From Curtobacterium sp. MCBA15_012 (GTDB lineage Bacteria; Actinomycetota; Actinomycetes; Actinomycetales; Microbacteriaceae), in assembly GCF_001864935.2 (NCBI RefSeq), contig NZ_CP126267.1:124001-188000 (forward strand): a stretch of DNA of 64,000 nt, in the 5' to 3' direction. Shown here piece by piece: positions 1 to 8,181 of this stretch (positions within the stretch are counted from its first letter, which is position 1; each line of letters starts with the position of its first letter). The notes beneath the pieces are model-generated. The model was not told where the DNA came from and did no database searches. It saw only the letters and a program-made list of their open reading frames with translations. The position numbers and the translations under genes are program-made.

Positions 1-164
1 TCATCGGTGCGTCGCGACCGGAGCAGGTGCACGACAACGCCGGCGCTGCGGGGGTCGCGATCCCCGCCGAGCTGATGTCCCGCATCGACGACGCCCTCGG
101 GTCGGTCGTCGAGCGTGACCCGGCGAAGACGAATGACAGCAGCCCGAAGACCCGCGAGGCCTAG
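1..164 (+). CDS. Aldo/keto reductase, C-terminal end only
   Basis: Only the last 53 codons are in the window; the reading frame is open from position 3 to a TAG stop at 162-164. The peptide begins IGASRPEQVHDNA and continues with an acidic helix ending in IDDALGSVV. This matches the C-terminus of actinobacterial aldo/keto reductases, where the GASRPEQ stretch lies in the NADPH-binding loop and the following residues form the last barrel helix. The family reduces aldehydes or ketones with NADPH. Substrate cannot be judged from the tail. The gene starts upstream of the window. Confidence 0.7.
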   Translation, partial: IGASRPEQVHDNAGAAGVAIPAELMSRIDDALGSVVERDPAKTNDSSPKTREA

Positions 165-232
165 GCGCCCGTCGGGACGGCCGCGGGCTGATCGTCCGCG
201 GCGACGAGCCGTCGTCCCCGACGACCGCGGTT

Positions 233-294
233 CGCACAACGGGAAGCACCTCGCGCCACGCAACCTCGTGGCGCGAGGTGCTTCCCGTTGTGCG
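233..294. repeat. 62-nt palindrome with perfect 28-bp arms
   Basis: The arms at 233-260 and 267-294 are exact reverse complements separated by a 6-nt loop (CAACCT). It lies 69 nt after the reductase stop and faces the minus-strand tRNA operon. As RNA it would fold into an extremely stable hairpin on either strand. It may serve as a bidirectional transcription barrier, although no T-tract follows. The stem sequence differs from the GGGAGGCGC palindrome family found elsewhere in the window. Confidence 0.85.
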
Positions 295-376
295 GGGACA
301 CGTCACACCACGGAAGCGCCCGGAGCAGGCAGCACCTGCCACACGCCCCGGGAACGGCGACCGCCCCCGGCAACGC

Positions 377-408
377 AAAAGAGCCCCTCACTCTCGTGAG
401 GGGCTCTT
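377..408 (-). terminator. Intrinsic terminator of the tRNA operon
   Basis: A perfect 13-bp stem (379-391 with 396-408) with a 4-nt loop is followed, on the minus strand, by TTTT. It begins 6 nt past the 3' end of tRNA-Phe, so it ends the Glu-Asp-Phe transcript. Confidence 0.85.
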
Positions 409-413
409 CACCG

Positions 414-486
414 TGGCTGGACACGGCATCGATCCGTGGACCTTTCGATTTTCAGTCGAACGCTCTACCAACTGAGCTATCCAGCC
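414..486 (-). tRNA. tRNA-Phe (GAA)
   Basis: Read on the minus strand, the 73-nt gene has a GGCTGGA/TCCAGCC acceptor stem, a D-loop with GCTCAGTTGGTAGAGC, anticodon loop CTGAAAA carrying GAA, and a T-arm. Discriminator base is A. The CCA end is not encoded. It is the third and last gene of a minus-strand operon, one nucleotide after tRNA-Asp. Confidence 0.95.
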
Positions 487-487
487 G

Positions 488-564
488 TGGCGACCCTGAC
501 GGGACTTGAACCCGCGACCTCCGCCGTGACAGGGCGGCACGCTAACCAACTGCGCTACAGGGCC
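488..564 (-). tRNA. tRNA-Asp (GTC)
   Basis: The minus strand shows acceptor stem GGCCCTG/CAGGGTC, D-arm GCGCAGTTGGTTAGCG, anticodon loop CTGTCAC with GTC, and T-loop TTCAAGT. Discriminator is G and CCA is encoded at 488-490. It is the middle gene of the Glu-Asp-Phe operon. Confidence 0.95.
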
Positions 565-625
565 ATGTGTTGTTGTGGTTGTGCTGTTTCGGTGGTGCTC
601 GGCTTGCTTGCTCACTCACGTGGAG

Positions 626-698
626 TGACCCCAACGGGATTCGAACCCGTGCTGCCGCCGTGAAAGGGCGGTGTCCTAGGCCACTAAACGATAGGGCC
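626..698 (-). tRNA. tRNA-Glu (TTC)
   Basis: The minus strand shows acceptor stem GGCCCTA pairing with TGGGGTC, D-arm GTTTAGTGGCCTAGGAC, anticodon loop CTTTCAC carrying TTC, and T-loop TTCGAAT. Discriminator A; CCA not encoded. It is the first gene of the tRNA operon. Confidence 0.95.
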
Positions 699-728
699 GC
701 AAGCTGCGCCGTGCGCTACCGGTTGACA

Positions 729-758
729 AGCATACGGACGGGTGGGCGGTCCTGCAAA
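729..758 (-). promoter_or_regulatory. Promoter of the tRNA-Glu-Asp-Phe operon
   Basis: On the minus strand, TTTGCA (753-758) and TATGCT (729-734) are separated by 18 bp. They would start transcription near 722, about 24 nt before tRNA-Glu. The boxes resemble the vegetative sigma consensus. The assignment is by position and similarity only. Confidence 0.55.
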
Positions 759-985
759 TCGAGCGCTCGATCCGCGGATCTCCCGGCGTGTCGCACCCGG
801 CGGGAACGCGAGACAGCGCCAGCGACGAAGGCCTTCCGCACCCACGAACCCCCGCATTCGAGCGTGCGCCGGGCCCCGACCCCTCACTCGGGGGTGTCCC
901 GAGTGTTCGGCGTGTTGTTACTGTTGCACCTGTTGTCAGTGTTACTCGCGTGAGCCTCGCCACGCTGTTACGAGATCGAGACACT
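759..985. other. Intergenic region upstream of the M23 peptidase gene
   Basis: No gene is visible between the tRNA promoter and the peptidase start. Two adjacent perfect palindromes lie at 758-771 (ATCGAGCGCTCGAT) and 769-780 (GATCCGCGGATC). A hairpin at 885-905 has 8-bp arms CACTCGGG/CCCGAGTG. A stretch at 909-946 is rich in GTT and GTTACT words and may hold the peptidase promoter. The c-di-AMP riboswitch often found before actinobacterial wall hydrolases was looked for and not seen. Confidence 0.4.
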
Positions 986-2284
986 TTGCCCCACACCCTC
1001 CGGTTCGCCCTCCACCGCCGTCGCACCCTCGCCGCGGCGGTCGCCGTCGCCCTCGCGGGCGGGACCCTCGCGGCCCTCGCGCCGGTGACGAGCGCCTCGG
1101 CGGAGAGCTACCCGAGCTGGTCCGACGTGCAGCAGGCCAAGGCCTCGCAGGCCGCGCAGCAGGCGAAGGTGACCGAGATCAAGGGCCTGATCGCCGACCT
1201 CGGCACGAAGGCTTCCGCGGCCCAGCAGCAGGCCGACGCAGCGGGTGCGGCCTACCAGACGGCACAGACGAAGTACGACGAGGCGACCCTCGCCCAGCAG
1301 ACGCTGCAGGCGCAGGCGGACGAAGCCGAGAAGACGGCGAAGCGCTCCGAGGCCCAGGCCGGCGCCCTCGCTGCGCAGCTCGGCCGCGCGAGCTCGCAGG
1401 ACGTGACGACCGACATCCTCACCCACCCGTCGGGCTCGGGCGACCTGCTCTACGAGCTCGGCGCGATGTCGAAGCTCACCGAGCAGGCGGACGGCATCTA
1501 CGCCGACGCCTCGCAGGACCGCGGGGTCGCCCAGGGCCTCGCGGACAAGGCGCAGTCGGCGAAGCAGGCGCTCGGCGCGCTCGCCCAGCAGGCGCAGTCG
1601 TCGATGCAGGCCGCGCAGCGTGCAGCCGACGACGCGCAGTCCGCCGTCCAGGCACAGAACGACAACGAGGCCCGCCTCCAGGCGCAGCTCGTGCTGCTCA
1701 CCACGAACGAGCAGGGCGTCGAGGCCGACTACGAGAAGGGCGTCGCCGCCGAGAAGGCCCGCCAGGCAGCGGCCGCCGCGGCCGCGGCGAAGGCGGCGCA
1801 GGAGGCAGCGCAGGCCGCCGGGAACCAGGGCGGCGGCAACGGGAGCGGCGGCAGCGGTGGCGGTGCCCCGAGCAGCTCCGGGTGGGTCCGCCCCGCCGGC
1901 GGGTACCAGACGAGCCCGTTCGGCATGCGTGTCGACCCGTACACGCACCGTGAGGCACTCCACGCGGGTGTCGACCTGGCTCCCGCGTGCTCCGCGCCGA
2001 TCTACGCAGCCCACGCGGGTCGGGTGACCTTCGCGGCGAACGGCGGCGGCTACGGCAACGAGGTGATCCTCGACAACGGCGGCGGTATCTCGACCGCGTA
2101 CGGCCACATCGTCAACGGGGGCATCCTCGTGTCGGTCGGCCAGCAGGTCCAGGCCGGGCAGCAGATCGCGATGGTCGGGTCCACCGGCTGGTCGACGGGC
2201 TGCCACCTCCACTTCGAGACCCGGGTGAACGGCTCCGCCGTCGACCCGGTCCCCTTCATGGCAGCGCGGGGGATCTCGGTGTGA
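986..2284 (+). CDS. Secreted M23 (LytM) family metallopeptidase with N-terminal coiled coil
   Basis: With the chosen TTG start the protein has 432 residues. Residues 1-35 form a signal peptide: HRRR, then an Ala/Val/Leu-rich core ending near SASAES. Residues about 40-280 are Gln/Ala-rich heptads predicted to form a long coiled coil, followed by a Gly/Ser linker. The LytM domain occupies about 305-432. Its zinc and catalytic residues are visible: H326 and D330 in HAGVD, an AYGH motif, and H407/H409 in HLHFE. The enzyme should cleave peptidoglycan cross-bridges outside the cell, with the coiled coil probably controlling access as in FtsE/X-linked hydrolases. GTG at 950 is an alternative start. 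The next gene encodes another hydrolase with a similar coiled-coil design, 32 nt away, so the two are probably co-transcribed. Confidence 0.85.
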   Translation: MPHTLRFALHRRRTLAAAVAVALAGGTLAALAPVTSASAESYPSWSDVQQAKASQAAQQAKVTEIKGLIADLGTKASAAQQQADAAGAAYQTAQTKYDEATLAQQTLQAQADEAEKTAKRSEAQAGALAAQLGRASSQDVTTDILTHPSGSGDLLYELGAMSKLTEQADGIYADASQDRGVAQGLADKAQSAKQALGALAQQAQSSMQAAQRAADDAQSAVQAQNDNEARLQAQLVLLTTNEQGVEADYEKGVAAEKARQAAAAAAAAKAAQEAAQAAGNQGGGNGSGGSGGGAPSSSGWVRPAGGYQTSPFGMRVDPYTHREALHAGVDLAPACSAPIYAAHAGRVTFAANGGGYGNEVILDNGGGISTAYGHIVNGGILVSVGQQVQAGQQIAMVGSTGWSTGCHLHFETRVNGSAVDPVPFMAARGISV

Positions 2285-2316
2285 ACGAGCGCGCCGTCGA
2301 GAGACACCGAGGAACC

Positions 2317-3777
2317 ATGAAGCCCTCCACCCGGAAGCTGTCCGGCTGCACCGCGATGGTCGCCGTCCTCGGCGTCGGCCTGTCCGTCATGCTCGCCGGA
2401 CCCGCACAGGCAGCCCCGTCCGCCCCCACGTGGGACGAGGTACGTCAGGCGAAGTCCGACGCCGCCGACGTGCAGCAGACCGTCGACGAGCTCTCGACGC
2501 GCATGCAGACGCTGCAGGACGCCGCCGACTCCGCCCAGGTGGCCGAGCTCGAGGCGGGCCAGGACTACGCGATGGCCGCGTCGTTGCAGCAGGAGGCGAA
2601 GAGCACGCTCGACGACCTCACGGCGCAGGCGAAGCGGGCACAGCAGCGCGCCGACGAGTCCGCGGCGCAGGTCGCCGGCCTCGTGGTCGAGCTGTCCCGC
2701 ACGGGCGGCGGCGACCTGTCGACCTCGATGCTCGTCGACGCGTCGGACTCGAAGGACCTGCTCTACCGGGTCGGCACCATGTCGCACCTGTCCTCCCGTT
2801 CCGCGACGGTCCTCGCCACGGCCCAGGCCGACCAGAACACGGTCGACTCCCTCGCCGCGCAGCAGTCCGCCGCGACCAAGGCCCTCGCCGAGGCCACCGC
2901 GAAGTCCGAGCGTGCCCTCGAGCAGGCGAACGACGTCACCGCCGCTGCCCGCGACCGCGTCGACCGCGAGCAGGCGAAGCAGGCCGAGGTGCTCGAGCAG
3001 CTGGCGTTCCTCAAGGACACGAGCGTCGCGATCGAGACCGCCTACTGGAACGACCAGCAGGCCAAGCGTGCCGAGCAGCAGCTCGCCGCCCAGTCGAGCC
3101 GCGGCGACAGCACGCCGGCAGCCTCCTCCGGCGGCAACAAGGCATCCGGCAACCAGGCATCCGGCAACCAGGCACCCGCCAACCAGAACAGCTCCGGCGG
3201 CAACCAGGGCGGCACCGCACCGAGCACGGGTGGCGGCTCGAACCAGACGCCCGCGCAGTCGAAGCCCTCCACGAGCACCCCGTCGCAGCCCGCAGCCAAC
3301 CCGGCTCCGGCTCCGGCACCCGCGCCCGCCCCGAAGCCGGCTCCCGCACCGGCACCGGCCCCGGCTCCCGTCCAGAGCAGCCCGTCGAAGGCCGCCGGCG
3401 CCATCGCCTTCGCGCGTGCGCAGATCGGGGACGCGTACGTCATGGGCGGCGCCGGCCCGAACACGTGGGACTGCTCCGGCCTGGTGATGATGGCCTACAA
3501 CTCGCAGGGCATCGCGACCGGCGGGCACAACGTCGTCTGGCAGTACAACTACTTCCAGTCGATCGGCCGACTCGTCCCGATGTCGCAGCGCCAGCCCGGC
3601 GACATCCTGTTCTACTCGAAGACCGGCACGGCCAGCGGGGCGTACCACGACGCGATCTACACCGGCGGCGGTCGCATGGTCGAGGCGGCCAACCCGCAGC
3701 GCGGCGTGCTCGAGCGCGCGGTCTGGACGCCGGGCGAACTCCTGCCGTACGTCGCCCGCCCGAGCGGCTCGCTCTAG
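2317..3777 (+). CDS. Secreted NlpC/P60 endopeptidase with coiled coil and Pro/Ala linker
   Basis: The protein has 486 residues from an ATG preceded by a GAGG box. A signal peptide ends at AGPAQA near residue 30. Residues about 35-260 form a Gln/Ala/Glu coiled coil that begins PTWDEVRQAK, very like the start of the upstream M23 protein (YPSWSDVQQAK). A low-complexity linker follows with repeated GNQASGNQAS units and a long Ala-Pro run. The NlpC/P60 domain fills the last 125 residues, with catalytic C386 in WDCSG and H444 in YHDAIYTG. Family members such as RipA or CwlO cleave D-Glu-mDAP (or equivalent) bonds during division and growth. The domain order and paired hydrolase neighbour suggest shared regulation of septal wall cleavage. 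A strong terminator follows. Confidence 0.88.
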   Translation: MKPSTRKLSGCTAMVAVLGVGLSVMLAGPAQAAPSAPTWDEVRQAKSDAADVQQTVDELSTRMQTLQDAADSAQVAELEAGQDYAMAASLQQEAKSTLDDLTAQAKRAQQRADESAAQVAGLVVELSRTGGGDLSTSMLVDASDSKDLLYRVGTMSHLSSRSATVLATAQADQNTVDSLAAQQSAATKALAEATAKSERALEQANDVTAAARDRVDREQAKQAEVLEQLAFLKDTSVAIETAYWNDQQAKRAEQQLAAQSSRGDSTPAASSGGNKASGNQASGNQAPANQNSSGGNQGGTAPSTGGGSNQTPAQSKPSTSTPSQPAANPAPAPAPAPAPKPAPAPAPAPAPVQSSPSKAAGAIAFARAQIGDAYVMGGAGPNTWDCSGLVMMAYNSQGIATGGHNVVWQYNYFQSIGRLVPMSQRQPGDILFYSKTGTASGAYHDAIYTGGGRMVEAANPQRGVLERAVWTPGELLPYVARPSGSL

Positions 3778-3823
3778 CCGAGCGAGCGGGGCGACGCGCT
3801 ACGAGGGCGCAGCGCCCACGAGA

Positions 3824-3861
3824 ACGGCGCCCGCCCTCCCCTCGGGGAGCGCGGGCGCCGT
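3824..3861. terminator. Bidirectional hairpin between convergent genes
   Basis: An 11-bp perfect outer stem (3824-3834 with 3851-3861), extended by a CTCCCC/GGGGAG inner stem, separates the NlpC/P60 gene and ppa. It has no clear T-tract on either side. Its position between converging genes supports a terminator role for both. Confidence 0.7.
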
Positions 3862-3879
3862 CGTGCGTGGTGCTGGCGG

Positions 3880-4371
3880 TCAGTGACCGGCGGGCACGTA
3901 CGCTGCCTGGCCGGCCTGCACGATGGCCTCGGCCTCGGCGGCGTCACCCCAGCCCTCGGCCTTGACCCACTTGTTCGGCTCGAGGTCCTTGTAGCGCTCG
4001 AAGAAGTGCGCGATCTCGGCCTTCGTCTGGTCGTCGACGTCCGAGATGTCCTGGACGTGGGCCCAGCGCGGGTCCTTCGCCGGGACGACGAGCACCTTCG
4101 CGTCGTTGCCGGCCTCGTCGCTCATCTTGAAGACGCCGACCGGGCGGACCTTGACGCCCACGCCCGGGAAGGTCGGGTACTCGAGCAGGAGCAGCGCGTC
4201 CACCGGGTCACCGTCGTCGGCCAGGGTCTTCTCGAAGAAGCCGTAGTCGGTCGGGTAGACGAACGACGTGAACAGCACGCGGTCGAGGTAGACGCGACCG
4301 GTCTCGTGGTCGACCTCGTACTTGTTGCGGCTGCCCTTGGGGATCTCGACGACGACGTCGTACGCGGCCAT
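3880..4371 (-). CDS. ppa: Inorganic pyrophosphatase
   Basis: A 163-residue family I soluble pyrophosphatase of normal bacterial length. The metal-binding signature D53-G-D-P-V-D58 is intact, as are the conserved GSRNKYE (13-19) and YPTDYGF (39-45) motifs. It hydrolyses cytoplasmic pyrophosphate to two phosphates, pulling biosynthetic reactions forward. The gene is alone on its strand and divergent from tilS, with 64 nt between their starts, so their promoters must overlap or abut. Confidence 0.97.
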   Translation of the reverse strand: MAAYDVVVEIPKGSRNKYEVDHETGRVYLDRVLFTSFVYPTDYGFFEKTLADDGDPVDALLLLEYPTFPGVGVKVRPVGVFKMSDEAGNDAKVLVVPAKDPRWAHVQDISDVDDQTKAEIAHFFERYKDLEPNKWVKAEGWGDAAEAEAIVQAGQAAYVPAGH

Positions 4372-4435
4372 GTCTGCACTCCTGGTTTGTCGATCGGGCT
4401 GTCGGTGGTTCCGAAAGCGCGGCTAACGTTACCGG

Positions 4436-5458
4436 GTGAACGCTCCGCGCCCCCGGCTCGACCCCGCCGTCGCCGAGACCCGTCGCGCCGTGCGCGGCCT
4501 GCTCGCGCAGGCCCTGGCCGACGCTGTCCTCCGACCGGGGGACCTGGTCACCGTCGCGCTGAGCGGCGGCGCGGACTCGCTCGCGCTCGCCGCAGTGACC
4601 GCGTTCGAGGCGCCGAAGCAGGACCTGCGGGCCGGCGCGGTGGTCGTCGACCACGCGCTCCAGTCGGGCAGCGAGGCGGTGGCGGGCCGCGCCTCCCGGC
4701 AGGCGTCCGCGCTGGGACTCGACCCGGTGACCGTCCGTCGGGTCGCGGTCGGCTCCGACGGCGGTCCGGAGGCGGCCGCACGGGAGGCGCGTCACGCGGC
4801 CGTCGCAGAGGTCGCCGCCGCCACCGGGTCACCCCTGGTGCTGTTCGGGCACACGCTGGACGACCAGGCCGAGACGGTCCTGCTCGGGCTGCTGCGGGGC
4901 AGCGGCCCGGACGCGCTGTCCGGCATGACGCCGCTGACGCGGCGGTCGTCGGGACCGGCCTACGGCCGGCCGCTGCTCGGCGTCCGCCGGCACACCACAC
5001 GGCAGGCGTGCGTCGCCGCCGGGACCGCCCCGTGGGACGACCCGCAGAACGACGACCCGGCGTTCGCCCGCGTCCGGGTGCGCTCCGCGCTGCTGCCCGT
5101 GCTCGAGCGCGAGCTCGGTGCGGGGGTGCCCGAGGCGCTCGCCCGGACCGCCGAGCAGTTGCGGGAGGACGCCGAGGCGCTCGACCACTTCGCCGAGGAG
5201 CTGGCCGAGGACCTCGCCGAGCACTCGGAGGCCGGCATCTCGCTGTCGGTCGCGGGACTGCTGGCGAACCCGGCGGCCCTCCGGCAGCGGCTCGTCCGAC
5301 TCGCGGTCGAGGGGGAGTTCGGCGTGACGCTGTCGCGCACCCAGACGCTCGAGGTGTGCCGGCTCGTCACCGACTGGCACGGTCAGGGGCCGATCGACCT
5401 GCCGGGCGTGACGGCCTCGCGGGACGGCGACCGGCTGGCGTTCAGCGCCGCGTCGTGA
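4436..5458 (+). CDS. tilS: tRNA(Ile)-lysidine synthetase
   Basis: The 340-residue protein starts with GTG. The PP-loop ATP pyrophosphatase motif SGGADS is at residues 43-48 and the family motif GHTLDDQAETVLLGLLRG follows. The enzyme ligates lysine onto C34 of the AUA-reading tRNA-Ile, changing its decoding from AUG to AUA. The C-terminal part is short, as in other actinobacteria, and lacks the extra E. coli domain. It is the first gene of a tilS-hpt-ftsH cluster, a gene order conserved in many Gram-positive bacteria. Confidence 0.93.
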   Translation: MNAPRPRLDPAVAETRRAVRGLLAQALADAVLRPGDLVTVALSGGADSLALAAVTAFEAPKQDLRAGAVVVDHALQSGSEAVAGRASRQASALGLDPVTVRRVAVGSDGGPEAAAREARHAAVAEVAAATGSPLVLFGHTLDDQAETVLLGLLRGSGPDALSGMTPLTRRSSGPAYGRPLLGVRRHTTRQACVAAGTAPWDDPQNDDPAFARVRVRSALLPVLERELGAGVPEALARTAEQLREDAEALDHFAEELAEDLAEHSEAGISLSVAGLLANPAALRQRLVRLAVEGEFGVTLSRTQTLEVCRLVTDWHGQGPIDLPGVTASRDGDRLAFSAAS

Positions 5459-5474
5459 CGGTTACCCTGGACCG

Positions 5475-6026
5475 GTGGAACTCTCCGACGTCCAGGCAGA
5501 CCTGTCCGAAGTGCTCTTCACGCCCGAGCAGATCGACGAGAAGCTCGCCGACCTCGCCGCGGCGGTCGACCGCGACTACGCGGGCAGGGACCCGCTGCTC
5601 GTCGGTGTCCTGAAGGGTGCCGTCATGGTGATGGCCGACTTCTCGCGACACCTCAAGATGCAGGCGCGCATGGACTGGATGGCGGTGTCGTCCTACGGCT
5701 CCGGCACGAAGTCGTCGGGCGTGGTGCGGATCCTCAAGGACCTCGACACCGACCTGCACGGGCGCGACGTCATCATCGTCGAGGACATCATCGACTCCGG
5801 GCTGACGCTGTCGTGGCTCAAGCAGAACCTCGAGTCCCGCGGTGCCGCGAGCGTCGAGATCGTCGCCCTGCTCCGCAAGCCCGAGGCCGCCAAGGTCGAG
5901 GTCGACGTGAAGTACGCCGGCTTCGAGATCCCGGACGCCTTCGTGGTCGGCTACGGCCTGGACTTCGACGAGCGCTACCGCAACCTGCGCGGCATCGGCG
6001 TCCTGGCGCCGCACGTCTACTCCTGA
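5475..6026 (+). CDS. hpt: Hypoxanthine phosphoribosyltransferase
   Basis: A 183-residue protein starting at GTG, 16 nt after tilS. The PRPP-binding motif VIIVEDIIDSGLT (99-111) is intact, as are the early GVLKGAVMVMADF segment and the C-terminal FVVGYGLDF motif. It salvages hypoxanthine and probably guanine to IMP and GMP. Length is typical. Its place between tilS and ftsH follows the classical order, and it is probably co-transcribed with tilS. Confidence 0.95.
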   Translation: MELSDVQADLSEVLFTPEQIDEKLADLAAAVDRDYAGRDPLLVGVLKGAVMVMADFSRHLKMQARMDWMAVSSYGSGTKSSGVVRILKDLDTDLHGRDVIIVEDIIDSGLTLSWLKQNLESRGAASVEIVALLRKPEAAKVEVDVKYAGFEIPDAFVVGYGLDFDERYRNLRGIGVLAPHVYS

Positions 6027-6186
6027 CGGAGTTCCCGGGACGACCGGCCGGGGGCTCCCGGTCGTCTCCGGGCGCGGGTGGAGTTCGCCCGCAGAGGACA
6101 CCCATTCTCGCCACAGAGTCCCAGCCGTATGCTGACCCCACGCAACTCCGGCAGAGAAAGGTGTCGGGCCATCGCGCCCGGATCAC

Positions 6187-8175
6187 ATGAACTTCAAGCG
6201 CATCTTCCGCGGCCCGTACCTCTACGTGCTGATCGCGCTGGCGGGCATCTTCATCGGCTGGAGCGTGATCAGCCAGTCGGGCACGCAGCAGATCGACACC
6301 CAGAAGGGCCTCGAACAGCTCGCCGACGGCAAGGTCTCGTCGGTCGTGGTGAACTCGACCGAGCAGCGCGTCGACCTCACCCTCAAGGACGGCAACGCGA
6401 AGGAGCAGTTCTACTACTCCACGCCGCGCGGTGAAGAGGTCGTGCAGGCCGTCAACGACGCCAACCTGCCGAAGGGCTACAACGACACCGTCCAGCAGGG
6501 GAACTGGTTCCTCTCGCTGCTCAGCATCATCCTGCCGTTCCTCATCATCGGTGGCCTGTTCTGGTTCCTGATGTCGAGCGCCCAGGGCGGCGGCTCGAAG
6601 GTCATGCAGTTCGGCAAGTCGCGCGCGAAGATGAACAACAAGGAGAACCCGCAGGTCTCCTTCGCCGACGTCGCCGGCTCGGACGAGGCGATCGAGGAGC
6701 TCCACGAGATCAAGGAGTTCCTGCAGGAGCCCGCGAAGTTCCAGGCCGTCGGTGCGAAGATCCCGAAGGGCGTGCTGCTGTACGGCCCTCCCGGCACCGG
6801 CAAGACCCTGCTCGCCCGCGCCGTCGCCGGTGAGGCCGGCGTGCCGTTCTACTCGATCTCCGGTTCGGACTTCGTCGAGATGTTCGTCGGGGTCGGTGCG
6901 AGCCGTGTCCGCGACCTCTTCGAGCAGGCCAAGCAGAACGCCCCCGCGATCGTCTTCATCGACGAGATCGACGCCGTGGGTCGTCACCGCGGCGCCGGCA
7001 TCGGTGGCGGCAACGACGAGCGCGAGCAGACGCTGAACCAGCTCCTCGTCGAGATGGACGGCTTCGACGGCAAGACGAACGTCATCCTCATCGCCGCGAC
7101 GAACCGTCCCGACGTGCTCGACCCCGCGCTCCTGCGTCCGGGCCGCTTCGACCGCCAGATCGGCGTCGACGCCCCGGGCCTGCAGGGCCGCAAGCAGATC
7201 CTCGAGGTGCACGCGAAGGGCAAGCCGCTCGCCGCGAGCGTCGACCTCGAACTGCTGGCCCGCAAGACGCCGGGCTTCACCGGCGCGGACCTGGCGAACG
7301 TCCTCAACGAGGCCGCACTGCTCACCGCCCGCTCGAACGCACAGCTCATCGACAACCGCGCCCTGGACGAGGCCGTCGACCGCGTGATGGCGGGTCCGCA
7401 GCGCCGGACCCGGATCATGTCCGACCAGGAGAAGCTCATCACCGCGTACCACGAGGGCGGCCACGCCCTTGCGGCAGCGGCGATGCGGCACACCGACCCG
7501 GTCACGAAGATCACGATCCTGCCGCGCGGCCGCGCCCTCGGCTACACGATGGTGCTCCCGCTCGAGGACAAGTACTCGGTCACGCGCAACGAACTGCTCG
7601 ACCAGCTCACCTACGCGATGGGTGGCCGCGTCGCCGAGGAGATCGTCTTCCACGACCCGACCACGGGTGCGTCGAACGACATCGAGAAGGCCACGTCGAC
7701 CGCACGCAAGATGGTCACCGAGTACGGCATGAGCCGTGCGGTGGGGTCCGTCAAGCTCGGGTCGGGCTCGAGCGAGCCGTTCGTCGGCCGTGACATGAGC
7801 GGCGGCACCGGGCGCGACTACTCGGAGAACATCGCCGAGACGGTCGACGCCGAGACCCGCGCCCTGCTCGAGTCCGCGCACGACGAGGCCTACCAGGTCC
7901 TCAACGCGAACCGCGACATCCTCGACCGGCTGGCCGGCGAGCTCCTCGAGAAGGAGACGCTGGACGCCCCGGAGCTCGTCGAGATCTTCAAGGACGTCCG
8001 CAAGCTGCCCGAGCGCCCGCAGTGGCTCTCGAGCGACAAGCGGCCGGTCTCGAACCTGCCGGCGATCGAGTTCCCGGGCAAGGCCGCGTCGACCGCAGCG
8101 GAGCAGGGCGACCCCGAGTCGTCGTCGAAGCCCCGTCGTCGTCCGTTCGGCAACCCCGGTATCGCCCCCGCCTAG
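6187..8175 (+). CDS. ftsH: ATP-dependent zinc metalloprotease FtsH
   Basis: The 662-residue protein has a transmembrane helix at about 11-28, an extracytoplasmic loop, and a second helix at about 109-130. The AAA+ module has Walker A GPPGTGKT (200-207), Walker B IVFIDEID and the second region of homology ([19 protein letters not shown]). The protease site is H422-E-G-G-H426; many family members have HEAGH, but the zinc ligands are kept. It degrades misfolded and short-lived membrane proteins. The C-terminus carries a low-complexity tail typical of actinobacteria. It is separated from hpt by 160 nt, so it may have its own promoter (TATGCT near 6128). Confidence 0.97.
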   Translation: MNFKRIFRGPYLYVLIALAGIFIGWSVISQSGTQQIDTQKGLEQLADGKVSSVVVNSTEQRVDLTLKDGNAKEQFYYSTPRGEEVVQAVNDANLPKGYNDTVQQGNWFLSLLSIILPFLIIGGLFWFLMSSAQGGGSKVMQFGKSRAKMNNKENPQVSFADVAGSDEAIEELHEIKEFLQEPAKFQAVGAKIPKGVLLYGPPGTGKTLLARAVAGEAGVPFYSISGSDFVEMFVGVGASRVRDLFEQAKQNAPAIVFIDEIDAVGRHRGAGIGGGNDEREQTLNQLLVEMDGFDGKTNVILIAATNRPDVLDPALLRPGRFDRQIGVDAPGLQGRKQILEVHAKGKPLAASVDLELLARKTPGFTGADLANVLNEAALLTARSNAQLIDNRALDEAVDRVMAGPQRRTRIMSDQEKLITAYHEGGHALAAAAMRHTDPVTKITILPRGRALGYTMVLPLEDKYSVTRNELLDQLTYAMGGRVAEEIVFHDPTTGASNDIEKATSTARKMVTEYGMSRAVGSVKLGSGSSEPFVGRDMSGGTGRDYSENIAETVDAETRALLESAHDEAYQVLNANRDILDRLAGELLEKETLDAPELVEIFKDVRKLPERPQWLSSDKRPVSNLPAIEFPGKAASTAAEQGDPESSSKPRRRPFGNPGIAPA

Positions 8176-8181
8176 GCCGGC

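Noticed and set aside
699-985. c-di-AMP (ydaO-type) riboswitch before the wall hydrolases
   Set aside because: The conserved GGGGGAACC, GGGGTGAATC and terminal pairing blocks are not present; only simple palindromes are visible.
788-985. Longer start for the M23 peptidase
   Set aside because: The extra residues precede the signal peptide and have no ribosome-binding site; the hydrophobic signal would no longer be N-terminal.
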